Below are positions 1 to 8,627 of a DNA stretch of 64,000 bases, piece after piece. Position 1 is the stretch's first letter. Every line of letters starts with the position of its first letter. This DNA comes from Pseudomonas sp. B21-040. GTDB lineage: Bacteria; Pseudomonadota; Gammaproteobacteria; Pseudomonadales; Pseudomonadaceae. Both the position numbers and the translations under genes were made by a program. The notes beneath the pieces are model-generated. The model was not told the origin of the DNA, did no database searches, and saw nothing but the letters and a program-made list of their open reading frames with translations. The stretch is taken from assembly GCF_024748695.1 (NCBI RefSeq), contig NZ_CP087176.1, forward strand, positions 4,519,501 to 4,583,500. The letters are read 5' to 3'.

Positions 1-441
1 ATGAAAACCGTCGCTCAACTGCTCAAGCTCAAAGATCAGAAGAATCAGGAAGTGCATCAGATCAAGCCTGATCATATGGTGCTGGAAGCACTGATGAAGA
101 TGGCCGAGAAAAACGTCGGTGCCTTGCTGGTGGTAGAAAATGACGAAGTGCTGGGCATCATCAGTGAACGCGACTACGCCCGCAAACTGGTGCTGCATGG
201 CCGCTCCTCGGTCGGTACGCCGGTGCGCGACATCATGGTGTCCCCAGTCATTACCGTGGACACCCATCAAACCGTCGATACGTGCCTGGGCATCATGTCC
301 GACAGGCGCCTGCGTCACTTGCCGGTGGTGGAGAACGGCAAGTTGATCGGTTTGTTGTCGATCGGCGACCTGGTCAAGGAGGCCATTGCCGAGCAGGCTG
401 AACTGATTCAACAACTGGAGCAGTACATCCGCGGCGAATAA
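1..441 (+). CDS. Tandem CBS-domain protein
   Basis: Two CBS repeats (about residues 15-70 and 80-140) fill this 146-residue protein, with no other domain. Such pairs form a Bateman module that binds adenosine-type ligands, so a cytosolic sensor role is more likely than catalysis. The second repeat opens with a DIMVSPVITVD stretch typical of the family, and both repeats contain the GIISERD / GLLSIGD type of motif. The ATG is base 1 of the window, so the ribosome-binding site cannot be seen. The partner protein is unknown, and no co-directional gene follows. Confidence 0.9.
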   Translation: MKTVAQLLKLKDQKNQEVHQIKPDHMVLEALMKMAEKNVGALLVVENDEVLGIISERDYARKLVLHGRSSVGTPVRDIMVSPVITVDTHQTVDTCLGIMSDRRLRHLPVVENGKLIGLLSIGDLVKEAIAEQAELIQQLEQYIRGE

Positions 442-460
442 TCCGAACACACTACAAAAA

Positions 461-549
461 CCTGTGGGAGCCGGGCTTGCCCGCGATGGGATCAACCCGG
501 TTCGACGTCAAACCGGGTCGCCTGCATCGCGGGCAAGCCCGGCGCCTAC
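461..549. repeat. REP pair (inverted)
   Basis: Two inverted copies of a Pseudomonas REP core (GGGCTTGCCCGCGAT and its complement) flank a short spacer containing the dyad ACCCGGTT/AACCGGGT. It lies between the convergent CBS and glutathione transferase genes and can fold into a strong hairpin. Confidence 0.8.
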
Positions 550-572
550 AGCTCACCGTTGATCTTTTGTGT

Positions 573-1196
573 TCAGGTTGGCCAATGCCGCGCGAAGACC
601 GGTGCCAAGGTCGGGTGCCGGTCTATACGCTCAAGCCATGCAAAAAAACCGGGCCGGGTACGGCGTAAATGCTCCCGGCTGCCCGCCCATCTCGACACCA
701 CCGCCGCCAGCACATCCAGCGCTCCCGGCGTCTCATCGCCCAGATACAGCTCGCCGGAAAACTGATCGGCAAACACCTCCCAGCTCCAGTGCAAACGTGT
801 GCGGGCGCCGGCCATGAGATTTTGTCTGGACGACTCATCCGCCTCGATCAACCAGCGTTCGGGGTAATCGATAATGCCGATGGCCGTGTAGCAATTGCAG
901 ATGATGAACGCCAGGCCCCGAATGGCTTGATCGCGATCAGCGGCCAGCTTCGGCAGCAGGTTTGACTCGGGAAAGGTCAACCCGAGATGAATCAGGATCG
1001 CCGCGCTTTCGCTCAGCACACTGCCATCGGGCAATTGCAGGGTTGGGATTTGTTTGAGCGGGTTGAGTTTTTCCAGCGCGTGGGCGGCCTCTAGCGAAGA
1101 TTCGACGTCAATGAAGCGATAAGGAATTTCACAGAGTTCGAGGGCAGCCTCTATCGCCGCCGCGCCGGAATTCTGGTGTCCATAAAGTTGGTACAT
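573..1196 (-). CDS. Glutathione S-transferase family protein
   Basis: The 207-residue length and the two-domain layout fit cytosolic glutathione transferases. The thioredoxin-like N-terminal domain (about 1-80) starts MYQLYG, carries the cis-proline loop IPTLQLPDG and the glutathione-binding SES motif (ESAAI near residue 63), and an all-helical domain follows (about 90-200). The start at 1196 has an AGGAGG ribosome-binding site a few bases upstream. It presumably conjugates or reduces small electrophiles using glutathione, but the substrate cannot be read from sequence. The isochorismatase-like gene lies 61 bases upstream on the same strand, so the two may be co-transcribed. Confidence 0.88.
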   Translation of the reverse strand: MYQLYGHQNSGAAAIEAALELCEIPYRFIDVESSLEAAHALEKLNPLKQIPTLQLPDGSVLSESAAILIHLGLTFPESNLLPKLAADRDQAIRGLAFIICNCYTAIGIIDYPERWLIEADESSRQNLMAGARTRLHWSWEVFADQFSGELYLGDETPGALDVLAAVVSRWAGSREHLRRTRPGFFAWLERIDRHPTLAPVFARHWPT

Positions 1197-1257
1197 GGTG
1201 CGGCCTCCTGGCGTGACAAAAATGAAGGATCAAGAGAGGCGCCATCTGCTGGCCGTA

Positions 1258-1878
1258 CTAGCCCAGCGCTGCGATCAACTCGGCCGTTGTGACGATCGAA
1301 TGCGCATACGTCGGCCCGTTGATCTCATGCGCGGCATGCATGGCTTCTGCACTGAACGCGGCGGTGGCGTCGCGTACCAGCGTCACGTGATAGCCCAGTT
1401 CAGCGGCAAACTTGCCGGTGGTTTCGATGCAGGTATTGGCGAGCATCCCCACCACCACGACCTTGTCGATCCCGTGTTGCTTGAGCAAAAAGTCCAGGTC
1501 GGTGTTGGCGAAACCGCTGCCGCCCCAGTGTTCCTTGACGATCACGTCGCCCGCCTCGGGATGGAAGTCCGGGTGCCATTCCCCGCCCCAGGCTCCCGCC
1601 GCAAACACTTGCGCGCTGCTGGCCCCTTGTTGATAAGGGCTGGGATGCTGCCAGTGGGCCAGGTCATCCGGTTCGGCGCGGTGGTGGGGTACATAGAAAA
1701 CCCGGATCCCGGCATGGCGAGCGGCCGACACCACGGCCTTCAGATTGGCCAGCGTGCCGACGCTGTCAGCCACCGGTTTGGCCCGACCGTGAAGTTTGCC
1801 CCCTTCGCTGAGGAAGTCGTTGTAAGGGTCAACCAGCAGTAGGCCGGTGTGTTCGGCAACATAAGAACTGGTATTCAT
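1258..1878 (-). CDS. Isochorismatase-like cysteine hydrolase
   Basis: This 206-residue protein has the cysteine-hydrolase (isochorismatase-like) fold. An early Asp lies in LLVDPYNDF, a Lys in VIVKEHWGGSGF, and the nucleophilic Cys in VVVGMLANTCIETT, giving the D-K-C triad of the family. Members hydrolyse amides or isochorismate-type ethers in the cytosol (nicotinamide, biuret, carbamoylsarcosine and so on). Nothing here fixes the substrate. The start at 1878 has GAGGAG upstream. The gene precedes the glutathione transferase on the same strand. Confidence 0.88.
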   Translation of the reverse strand: MNTSSYVAEHTGLLLVDPYNDFLSEGGKLHGRAKPVADSVGTLANLKAVVSAARHAGIRVFYVPHHRAEPDDLAHWQHPSPYQQGASSAQVFAAGAWGGEWHPDFHPEAGDVIVKEHWGGSGFANTDLDFLLKQHGIDKVVVVGMLANTCIETTGKFAAELGYHVTLVRDATAAFSAEAMHAAHEINGPTYAHSIVTTAELIAALG

Positions 1879-2097
1879 GATTGGCTCCTCGGGGGCACGC
1901 GCCAGCTAACCAGTGTAGAAGTGCCGCTCAACCCTACCCGCGCTATCCGACGACTGAACCATCACACCTGCGTGGGGTTACTTTCATCACCTATCAATAC
2001 CGTCGATGTTCACAATCACAGCAATGAAGTTCTCATAAAAAATCGTCGGCGTAACATCCGCTCCATACCAACCAATAACACCCCGGAGCACACCCTC
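1879..2097. promoter_or_regulatory. Divergent intergenic region
   Basis: These 219 bases separate the minus-strand hydrolase from the plus-strand repeat protein and must hold promoters for both. It is locally AT-rich just before the repeat protein (around 2030-2080). I could not assign -35/-10 elements with confidence. Confidence 0.35.
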
Positions 2098-2499
2098 ATG
2101 AAACGCCAAACTCTTCTCAGCATCGCTTTCTCGGTTTTTGCAGTTAACGCTTTTGCCGCTACCTCTGCTCAACCTGTCGTCGCCGAAGGCGGCTCGGATC
2201 GCCTGATTGAAAGCCGTGTGGCTGAAGGAGGTTCGGATCGTTTGATCGAGAATCGTGTTGCCGCTGATGGTTCCGACCGTCTGATGCAGAACCGCGTTGC
2301 TGAAGGTGGCTCCGACCGTCTGATCGAAAACCGCGTTGCCGCTGATGGTTCCGACCGTCTGATGCAGAACCGCGTTGCCGAAGGTGGCTCCGACCGCCTG
2401 ATCGAAAACCGCGTTGCCGCTGATGGTTCCGACCGTCTGATGCAGAACCGCGTTGCTGAAGGTGGCTCCGACCGCTTGATCGAAAGCCGTGCTGCATAA
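2098..2499 (+). CDS. Secreted protein made of eight 13-residue repeats
   Basis: The protein has 133 residues. A signal peptide (MKRQTLLSIAFSVFAVNAFA, cleavage near residue 20) is followed at residues 28-131 by eight tandem 13-residue units of the form VAEGGSDRLIENR or VAADGSDRLMQNR, largely alternating, then two alanines. Each unit has a conserved GSDRL core. The ATG at 2098 is chosen because it starts a good signal peptide; in-frame codons upstream lead only to a meaningless extension. The near-identical 39-bp DNA repeats suggest unit number can change by slippage. Export to the periplasm or cell surface is likely, and the function is unknown to me. A strong terminator follows. Confidence 0.8.
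   Translation: MKRQTLLSIAFSVFAVNAFAATSAQPVVAEGGSDRLIESRVAEGGSDRLIENRVAADGSDRLMQNRVAEGGSDRLIENRVAADGSDRLMQNRVAEGGSDRLIENRVAADGSDRLMQNRVAEGGSDRLIESRAA
2179..2490 (+). repeat. Tandem 39-bp coding repeat, eight units
   Basis: Eight in-frame 39-bp units encode the 13-residue repeats of the secreted protein. Internal units are almost identical in DNA as well as protein, with two alternating types (AEGGSDRLIEN and AADGSDRLMQN), which points to duplication of a 78-bp pair. Confidence 0.9.
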
Positions 2500-2527
2500 A
2501 TGCAGGGTTTTACCGCAGGACTCAATG

Positions 2528-2558
2528 AAAAACCCGGCCTCACCCGCCGGGTTTTTTT
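2528..2558 (+). terminator. Intrinsic terminator of the repeat-protein gene
   Basis: A stem AACCCGGC/GCCGGGTT (2531-2538 with 2546-2553) runs into seven T residues. It also faces the end of the convergent DUF1615 gene, and could serve both strands because As precede the stem. Confidence 0.85.
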
Positions 2559-2579
2559 ACGTCTGTTTTTTGCTTCCGC

Positions 2580-3674
2580 TCACTGGCCTGCCCGCACCAG
2601 GCAGCGCTGATAACGCTCATCGACCCGTTTGGCGAACCACGCCGTCGTGAGTTTTCGGGTGATTTTCGGACTTTGCAACTTGATCCCCGGTAACACTGCA
2701 CGAGGCAATGACCGGCCCTCGGCCTGGTCGGCCAACGCGAACACCCGCCGATAGAGTTCGGTGTTCTCTAATGTCAGACTTTTGCCCTCCTCCAATTGAT
2801 TGCGAATGGTCGTATTGCGCATGCCCAACTGCTTGCCGAGGCTGCGCACCGCCAATTCAGTGGTGCCGGGCATGATCGAGTCATAGCGAACCAGATCGCC
2901 ATCCAGCGCCAGCGGAATGCCTGACACCCGACTCAACGCGTTCTGAAACGCCGCATTGCGGCTGGCATACCAGCCGGCATTGAAATCCGCGAAGCGATAC
3001 AGCGGTTGCGTATAGCTCACCGGGTAACCCAGCAAGTGGGCGATGCCGAAGTACATGCCGCCTCGGCGGCTGAACACTTCATGCCGGATCGAGCCGTTCA
3101 CCGGGTACGGATAGCCCCGCGCCTGCTGCTCGGCGAAATCGATGCTGACCTGCATTGGCCCGCCGGTGTGCACCGGATTGAAGCCACCGAACAGGGTCTT
3201 GCCCAATGGCACCATGCCAATGAAGTCATCGAAAATCGCGCTGAGTTCTTTCTCGCTGCGCGCTGCTTTGAGGCGCTCGCTGTAGCTTTTGCCGTTGGGT
3301 GAACGCAACTGCAATGCGCCACTGACCAACAGACTGGGGATATGAGCTTTAGCGGCGCGACGATCGATCTCTTCCCGAGCGATCTTGCCCAGGCCCGGCA
3401 CCGGCGGGTCGACCTGAAATGTGGATTCCTGCTCGGTGACGGCGATCACCGAACACAGGTTTTGCGTGGAGGGATCAAGTTTCCGGGTAGCGAATGCGGT
3501 GTATATGTCCGTGGCCCAGCCCTGCCGATCGGTGGTTTTAACCGGCAATAGCCGCACGATCTCGGCCTTGACCTCGGCGGGCGTGCGCGCAGGCTGTTCC
3601 TGCGAGCGTTGAGTGCCGCAACCGGCCAAAAGCAACAGCACCGCAACCCCCGTGAGCAATCGATTGGCTTGCAT
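2580..3674 (-). CDS. DUF1615 family lipoprotein
   Basis: This 364-residue protein starts with a lipoprotein signal peptide whose lipobox LLAGC places the lipidated Cys at residue 19. The rest matches the DUF1615 family common in Pseudomonas and related proteobacteria: an N-terminal helical part, VTEQESTFQ with a lysozyme-like Glu, a Gly-rich region around GGPMQVSIDFAE, and HEVFSRRGGMYFGIAHLLGY. The lysozyme-like context of E and GPMQV suggests a transglycosylase-type fold, but this is inference. It is expected in the periplasm, anchored to a membrane. The gene stands alone between a terminator and a divergent monooxygenase gene. Confidence 0.85.
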   Translation of the reverse strand: MQANRLLTGVAVLLLLAGCGTQRSQEQPARTPAEVKAEIVRLLPVKTTDRQGWATDIYTAFATRKLDPSTQNLCSVIAVTEQESTFQVDPPVPGLGKIAREEIDRRAAKAHIPSLLVSGALQLRSPNGKSYSERLKAARSEKELSAIFDDFIGMVPLGKTLFGGFNPVHTGGPMQVSIDFAEQQARGYPYPVNGSIRHEVFSRRGGMYFGIAHLLGYPVSYTQPLYRFADFNAGWYASRNAAFQNALSRVSGIPLALDGDLVRYDSIMPGTTELAVRSLGKQLGMRNTTIRNQLEEGKSLTLENTELYRRVFALADQAEGRSLPRAVLPGIKLQSPKITRKLTTAWFAKRVDERYQRCLVRAGQ

Positions 3675-3859
3675 GGTGCTCCATCAAATCCGTTGAACCG
3701 GGTTAACCATACGACCAATGGCATGGCGCAGGCTATGACTCCTGCCGCCGCGCCCCGTTCCCCGGTCGCAGCAGCACGGCCGTTTTCCGTTGGGCAGTCA
3801 GCCTGCCTGCGCTGCACGAGTGGACCATACTTGAGCCAGTCACCGAGGAGGACAGGTTG

Positions 3860-5395
3860 ATGAATCGTAGTGACGTGCTGATCGTCGGCGCCGGCCCGAC
3901 CGGGCTGGTACTCGCGCTGTGGTTGAGCAAACTGGGCGTTCGCGTGCGGATTCTCGACAAGACGTCGGCACCCGGCACGACGTCGCGGGCACTCGCGGTC
4001 CAGGCCCGGACACTGGAGCTGTATCGCCAGCTCGATCTCAGCGAGGCCGTGGTGCAAAACGGTCATCGTGTTGAGGCGGCGAATTTCTGGGTCAAGGGCG
4101 AACCGGTGGCGCGCTTGCCCCTGAGCCGCGTCGGCGAGGGACTGACGCCCTACGCCTTCCTCGAAATATACCCTCAGGACGAGCACGAGCGACTGCTGAT
4201 AAAACGCCTCGAAGCCTTTGGCATTCAAGTGGAGCGCAACACGGAACTGGAAAGCTTCACAGACACCGGCGATGGCATCACCGCCCAACTGCGCTTGCCC
4301 GACGGCCAGCAGGAAACCTGTCAGGCCTGTTATCTGGCGGGTTGCGACGGTGCCCGGTCAATTGTGCGCAAGACCCTGGACACCGGCTTTCCGGGCGGGA
4401 CCTACCAGCAGATTTTCTATGTCGCCGACGTACAAGCCAGCGGGCCGACCTTCAATGGCGAACTGCATGTGGATCTGGATGAAGCGGACTTCCTCGCCAT
4501 ATTTCCACTCGGCGGCACAGGCCGTGCCCGGTTGATCGGCACCGTGCGCGACGAACGTGCCGAGCAGGCTGAAACCCTGCAGTTTGAGGACGTCAGCAGC
4601 CGGGCCATCGAACATCTGAAGGTGCAGATCGAACAGGTGAACTGGTTCTCGACCTACCGTGTGCATCATCGGGTGGCCGACCACTTTCACACCGGACGCG
4701 CGTTTCTATTGGGTGACGCCGCCCATGTGCACAGCCCGGCGGGTGGTCAGGGCATGAACACCGGAATCGGCGATGCCATCAACCTGGCATGGAAACTCGC
4801 GGCGGTGTTAAGCGGCGGCGCTACGGCCAAGCTGCTGGACACGTACGAAACCGAGCGTATCGCGTTCGCCCGCAAACTGGTCGCCACCACCGACCGTGTA
4901 TTCACGTTCGTCACCGCCGAAGGTCGCCTGGCCGATGTGCTGCGTACACGGCTGGCACCGTTTGTGATTCCCAAAATGGCTTCGTTTGAAGCGACCCGCG
5001 AGTTCCTGTTTCGCACGGTCTCGCAGATCACCCTCAATTATCGCGGCATGCCGCTGAGCACTGGCGTTGCCGGGCACGTTCACGGCGGTGATCGCCTGCC
5101 CTGGGCCCACGACGGTGAGGGCGATAATTTTGGGTCGCTGAAGAACCCGAACTGGCAAGTGCATGTATATGGCGACACCAGCGACGAAATGATCGCTTGG
5201 TGTAATGAGCATCACCTGCCGCTGCAGGTTTTCGGCTGGAGGCCCGCGTTTGAAGCCGCGGGGCTGGGCCGTAACGGGTTTTACCTGTTACGGCCGGATA
5301 CGTATGTGGCGATTGCCGAGACGTGTTCCGATCCGAAAGTGATCGAGCGGTACTTCAGGGATCACGGGATTCGGCCATTTTTTGGCTGCCCCTGA
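3860..5395 (+). CDS. FAD-dependent aromatic monooxygenase (PheA/TfdB-like)
   Basis: The 511-residue protein has the class A flavin monooxygenase layout: a GxGxxG Rossmann motif at the N-terminus (VGAGPTGLVLAL), a DG motif (AGCDGARSIVRK) near residue 160, and the second FAD motif GDAAHVHSPAGGQGMN near residue 290, then a C-terminal thioredoxin-like part. It should hydroxylate an aromatic or polyketide-like ring using NAD(P)H and O2. The ATG at 3860 directly follows an in-frame TTG and has GAGGAGGACAGG upstream, so ATG is preferred. No pathway neighbours are evident; it ends convergent to hemB. Confidence 0.87.
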   Translation: MNRSDVLIVGAGPTGLVLALWLSKLGVRVRILDKTSAPGTTSRALAVQARTLELYRQLDLSEAVVQNGHRVEAANFWVKGEPVARLPLSRVGEGLTPYAFLEIYPQDEHERLLIKRLEAFGIQVERNTELESFTDTGDGITAQLRLPDGQQETCQACYLAGCDGARSIVRKTLDTGFPGGTYQQIFYVADVQASGPTFNGELHVDLDEADFLAIFPLGGTGRARLIGTVRDERAEQAETLQFEDVSSRAIEHLKVQIEQVNWFSTYRVHHRVADHFHTGRAFLLGDAAHVHSPAGGQGMNTGIGDAINLAWKLAAVLSGGATAKLLDTYETERIAFARKLVATTDRVFTFVTAEGRLADVLRTRLAPFVIPKMASFEATREFLFRTVSQITLNYRGMPLSTGVAGHVHGGDRLPWAHDGEGDNFGSLKNPNWQVHVYGDTSDEMIAWCNEHHLPLQVFGWRPAFEAAGLGRNGFYLLRPDTYVAIAETCSDPKVIERYFRDHGIRPFFGCP

Positions 5396-5418
5396 GAACA
5401 CCACATTGGCAATGGGGT

Positions 5419-6393
5419 TCAGATGCCAGCCAGGGCCAGGTCCATCGCGAAGTAGGTGAAAATCAAATCCGCCCCCGCGCGCTTGATCGCCCCGAGGCTT
5501 TCACGCACCACGCGATCCTCATCGATCGCCCCCGCTTGCGCCGCGAATTTGATCATCGCGTACTCGCCACTGACCTGGTACGCCGACAACGGCAAACGCG
5601 ACACCTCGCGGATGTCGCGGATGATGTCCAGGTAGGCACCGGCCGGTTTCACCATCAGTGCATCCGCGCCTTCCTGTTCGTCCATCAGCGATTCGCGCAC
5701 CGCTTCGCGGCGGTTCATCGGGTTCATCTGATAGCTTTTGCGGTCGCCCTTGAGCGCGCTGCCGCCGGCTTCACGAAACGGGCCGTAGAGTGCAGAGGCA
5801 AATTTGGTGGAATACGCCATGATCGCGGTCTGGCTGAAACCCGCGTCATCCAGCGCCCGGCGAATCGCCTGGACCTGCCCGTCCATGGCCGCCGAGGGCG
5901 CAATCACATCGGCGCCAGCCCGCGCGGCGGCCACGGCTTGCTTGCCGAGGTTGATAAGGGTCTGGTCGTTATCGACTTCGTGGTTGTGCAGCACGCCGCA
6001 ATGACCGTGGTCGGTGTATTCGCAGAAGCAGGTGTCGGACATCACGATCATCTCTGGCACGGCATCCTTGGCGATCCGCGCCATGCGCGACACCAGCCCG
6101 TTGTCGTTCCAGGTGTCGCTGCCACTGCTGTCCAGATGATGCGACACGCCGAAGGTCATCACGGATTTGATGCCGGCGCGGGCGTAGCGCTCGATCTCGC
6201 CGGCCAGTTTCGACTCCGGAATGCGCATCACGCCAGGCATGCTTTTGATCGGCACGAAGTCGTCGATTTCTTCCTCGACGAAAATCGGCAGTACCAGATC
6301 GTTCAGGCTGAATTCGGTTTCCTGGAACAGGCTGCGCAGGCTCGCATTGCGGCGCAGACGGCGTGGACGTGCTTCGGGGAACTGACTGGACAT
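5419..6393 (-). CDS. hemB: Delta-aminolevulinic acid dehydratase, zinc/enterobacterial type
   Basis: Porphobilinogen synthase condenses two 5-aminolevulinate molecules in tetrapyrrole synthesis. The 324 residues match E. coli HemB in length and closely in sequence. Both active-site lysines are present (K197 in YSTKFAS, K249 in MVKPAG), and the three zinc-ligand cysteines C122, C124 and C132 lie in [13 protein letters not shown]. This differs from the magnesium-type HemB (about 337 residues, Cys-poor) that I expect as the main Pseudomonas enzyme, so this is probably a second isozyme. Two in-frame ATGs exist. AGGA abuts the first (6399) but is well spaced from the second (6393), which I chose. 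Confidence 0.92.
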   Translation of the reverse strand: MSSQFPEARPRRLRRNASLRSLFQETEFSLNDLVLPIFVEEEIDDFVPIKSMPGVMRIPESKLAGEIERYARAGIKSVMTFGVSHHLDSSGSDTWNDNGLVSRMARIAKDAVPEMIVMSDTCFCEYTDHGHCGVLHNHEVDNDQTLINLGKQAVAAARAGADVIAPSAAMDGQVQAIRRALDDAGFSQTAIMAYSTKFASALYGPFREAGGSALKGDRKSYQMNPMNRREAVRESLMDEQEGADALMVKPAGAYLDIIRDIREVSRLPLSAYQVSGEYAMIKFAAQAGAIDEDRVVRESLGAIKRAGADLIFTYFAMDLALAGI

Positions 6394-6531
6394 GGGCATT
6401 CCTGAAAACGGAGGACAAGATAAACGTCGTAGGGAGCGAAGCTTATGCCTTGCAAGGCGCCAGGCACAAACCTCAAGAGCGGAAAAACCCTTACCGGGTC
6501 AGCAATAATCCGCGCCTGTAACACATCCCTC

Positions 6532-6674
6532 GTAGCAGCTGCCGAGCGTGCGAGGCTGCGTCCGGCTGCGAAGCAGTCGCAAAACCTGCAACCGAATTCT
6601 TTCAGTCAAACCGCGTTCACCGGGCCACGACTGCTGCGCAGCCGGACGCAGCCTCGCACGCTCGGCAGCTGCTA
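6532..6674. repeat. Long inverted repeat (GTAGCAGCTG family), copy 1
   Basis: A left arm starting GTAGCAGCTGCCGAGCG and a right arm ending GGCAGCTGCTAC are complementary over about 45 bases and enclose a roughly 50-base variable centre. It fills the hemB to PhzF-like gap together with about 100 unassigned bases. Confidence 0.85.
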
Positions 6675-6682
6675 CAGGGCGG

Positions 6683-7525
6683 TTAAAGCATCAGGGTGCC
6701 GGTAATGCAGGTCACCACAGCACCGCCAATCCAGATCTCATCACCCACCTGATCCACCTGGATGCGCCCCGCTCGTCCCATCGTCAAACCCTGGCTGACC
6801 ACATAGGAGGCAGGCGCCAGCCCTTCAGCGAGCAACCATTGCGCAATCCCTGCGTTCAGACTGCCCGTGGCGGGGTCTTCCGGCATGCCGTCACCCGAGA
6901 TGAACGCCCGCACTTCGAACTGTGCGTCATCACCATCGCGCTCGGGATTGCACGGCGCAATCACACCGACGGCCAGGCCCAGCATTTGCGAATGATCCGG
7001 CTGCAAGTCCAGCACCTGTTGGCGCTCTTCGAGCATGACTGCCAGCCATCCGGCACCGTTATCCACCCACTGCGCCCGCACAATCGCCCCAACCTCCAGG
7101 CCAAGGCCGCGTCGCACGCGCTCCACCAGTTCGGCGTCCACCGGCCCGGCGTTAATCAGGGGCGGCGCGAGAAAGGCCAACTGCGCGCCTTGTCGACGAA
7201 TACGCACCAGTCCGACGCCGCACTCCTGAATAATCTCCTCGCCCTTGGGCACGCCACCGGCCTCAAGCCACGCATGGCAGGTGCCCAGGGTCGGATGCCC
7301 GGCAAATGGCAACTCGTTCAGGGTGGTGAAGATCCGCACCCGATAGTCGGCCCGCGGATCGCGCGGTTCCAGCACGAACGTGGTTTCACTGAGGTTGGTC
7401 CAGGTCGCGAACGCGGCCATGCGTTCCTCACTGAGTTCGTCCGCACCGAACACCACTGCCAATGGGTTGCCCTTGAGGGCGACGCGGCTGAAGACATCTA
7501 CTTGCTTGAAATCGAATGAACTCAT
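6683..7525 (-). CDS. PhzF-family isomerase
   Basis: The protein has 280 residues and the PhzF/diaminopimelate-epimerase-like double fold. Catalytic Glu47 lies in TNLSETTFVL, GHPTLGTCHAW follows near residue 77, and the second half carries GMPEDPATGSLN. Members catalyse isomerisation or epimerisation without cofactors; most Pseudomonas copies outside phenazine clusters have no assigned substrate. No phenazine genes are present, so I do not assign that role. The ATG at 7525 gives the canonical family start MSSFDFKQVDVF; the 56 codons upstream look non-coding. It lies 23 bases downstream of a glutathione transferase gene and is probably co-transcribed with it. Confidence 0.87.
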   Translation of the reverse strand: MSSFDFKQVDVFSRVALKGNPLAVVFGADELSEERMAAFATWTNLSETTFVLEPRDPRADYRVRIFTTLNELPFAGHPTLGTCHAWLEAGGVPKGEEIIQECGVGLVRIRRQGAQLAFLAPPLINAGPVDAELVERVRRGLGLEVGAIVRAQWVDNGAGWLAVMLEERQQVLDLQPDHSQMLGLAVGVIAPCNPERDGDDAQFEVRAFISGDGMPEDPATGSLNAGIAQWLLAEGLAPASYVVSQGLTMGRAGRIQVDQVGDEIWIGGAVVTCITGTLML

Positions 7526-7548
7526 TGCCTGCCTTGGTCTTGAATAAA

Positions 7549-8265
7549 TCAAAGGATCGATTTGGGAATTTCCAGCCCGCGCATGACGGCCGGCCGCGCC
7601 AGGAAACGCTCCAGCACGCGTGTGACATTCGCAAAATTCTTGATGCCCACCAGATCGCCCGCTTCGTAGAAACCGATGAGGTTGCGCACCCACGGGAACG
7701 TTGCGATGTCGGCGATGGTGTAGCGCTCGCCCATGATCCAGTCACGCCCTTCAAGGCGTCCATCCAAAACCTTTAACAAACGTTTACTTTCCTCGACGTA
7801 GCGGTCGCGCGGTCGTTTGTCCTCGTAGTCCTTGCCGGCAAACTTGTTGAAGAAACCGAGCTGGCCAAACATCGGCCCGATGCCTCCCATCTGAAACATC
7901 AGCCATTGAATCGTCTCGTAACGCGCGGCCGATTCCTGAGCCAGCAGTTGCCCGCTCTTGTCGGCGAGGTAAATCAGAATCGCCCCGGACTCGAACAATG
8001 GCAGGGGTTTGTCCCCGGGACCATGGGGGTCGAGGATGGCCGGAATCTTGTTGTTGGGGCTCAGTGACAGAAACTCGGGCGACATCTGATCATTGGTGTC
8101 GAAGCCCACACGATGCGGTTCATAGGGCAGGCCGATCTCTTCAAGCATGATCGACACCTTGACGCCATTGGGGGTCGGCAAGGAGTAAAGCTGGATCCAG
8201 TCGGGGTATTGGGCTGGCCATTTTTGGGTGATGGGGAACGCGGACAAATCGGTCATCGGGAACAT
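7549..8265 (-). CDS. Glutathione S-transferase, YfcG/YghU (nu) type
   Basis: The roughly 235-residue protein has the nu-class signature: LYSLPTPNGVKVSIMLEE near residue 30, where T and N take the place of the usual Tyr/Ser/Cys activator, then NNKIPAILDPHG with the cis-proline, and ESGAILIYLADK for glutathione binding. E. coli relatives show disulfide reductase activity, so a redox role is likely. Two starts are possible, 8265 (used) and 8256, neither with a strong Shine-Dalgarno sequence. It is upstream of, and probably in an operon with, the PhzF-like gene. Confidence 0.87.
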   Translation of the reverse strand: MFPMTDLSAFPITQKWPAQYPDWIQLYSLPTPNGVKVSIMLEEIGLPYEPHRVGFDTNDQMSPEFLSLSPNNKIPAILDPHGPGDKPLPLFESGAILIYLADKSGQLLAQESAARYETIQWLMFQMGGIGPMFGQLGFFNKFAGKDYEDKRPRDRYVEESKRLLKVLDGRLEGRDWIMGERYTIADIATFPWVRNLIGFYEAGDLVGIKNFANVTRVLERFLARPAVMRGLEIPKSIL

Positions 8266-8627
8266 CCGTCGCTAAAGAAAGGGATGAGCATAATCCAGGA
8301 TTAGCGCCCGTTGCTTGCGATCTTTTCGCGTTATCAAAACCATTGATGAACACGATCGAAAGATCTCAGCCTTTGCCCGAGCCTCAAGGTGTAGGGTGTC
8401 CACAAATTCGCAACATCTTGTCGATAACCTTCGCTGCAACCCGCTCAAGGTTGTCGATACAGTGCTGCGCAACCACCGGACGCGAACCAAATGGGCATCG
8501 GAGGACTCTGAGCAATGCCCTTTCGGACTCGGACCGACTCAACGACATGGAAAACACTCGAAGCTGGGAGCTCGTGGTGTAAAGGTTTGTCAGCCTTAAC
8601 CGAATGCGCTGAAGATCACTTATACCA
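8266..8627. other. Gap with no supported gene
   Basis: I see no convincing gene in these 362 bases. Open frames on both strands exist, but none resembles a known protein or has a good ribosome-binding site. Promoters for the two diverging genes should lie here. Confidence 0.4.

Noticed and set aside
2179..2490. Regular 39-bp repeats considered as a CRISPR array
   Set aside because: Units are contiguous without spacers and encode an in-frame protein repeat.
5323..6405. A plus-strand open frame of 360 codons antisense to hemB
   Set aside because: The composition is that of a shadow frame; hemB on the other strand is complete with all catalytic residues.
6683..7525. Phenazine biosynthesis role for the PhzF-like gene
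   Set aside because: No other phenazine genes are present; PhzF-like proteins of unknown role are common.
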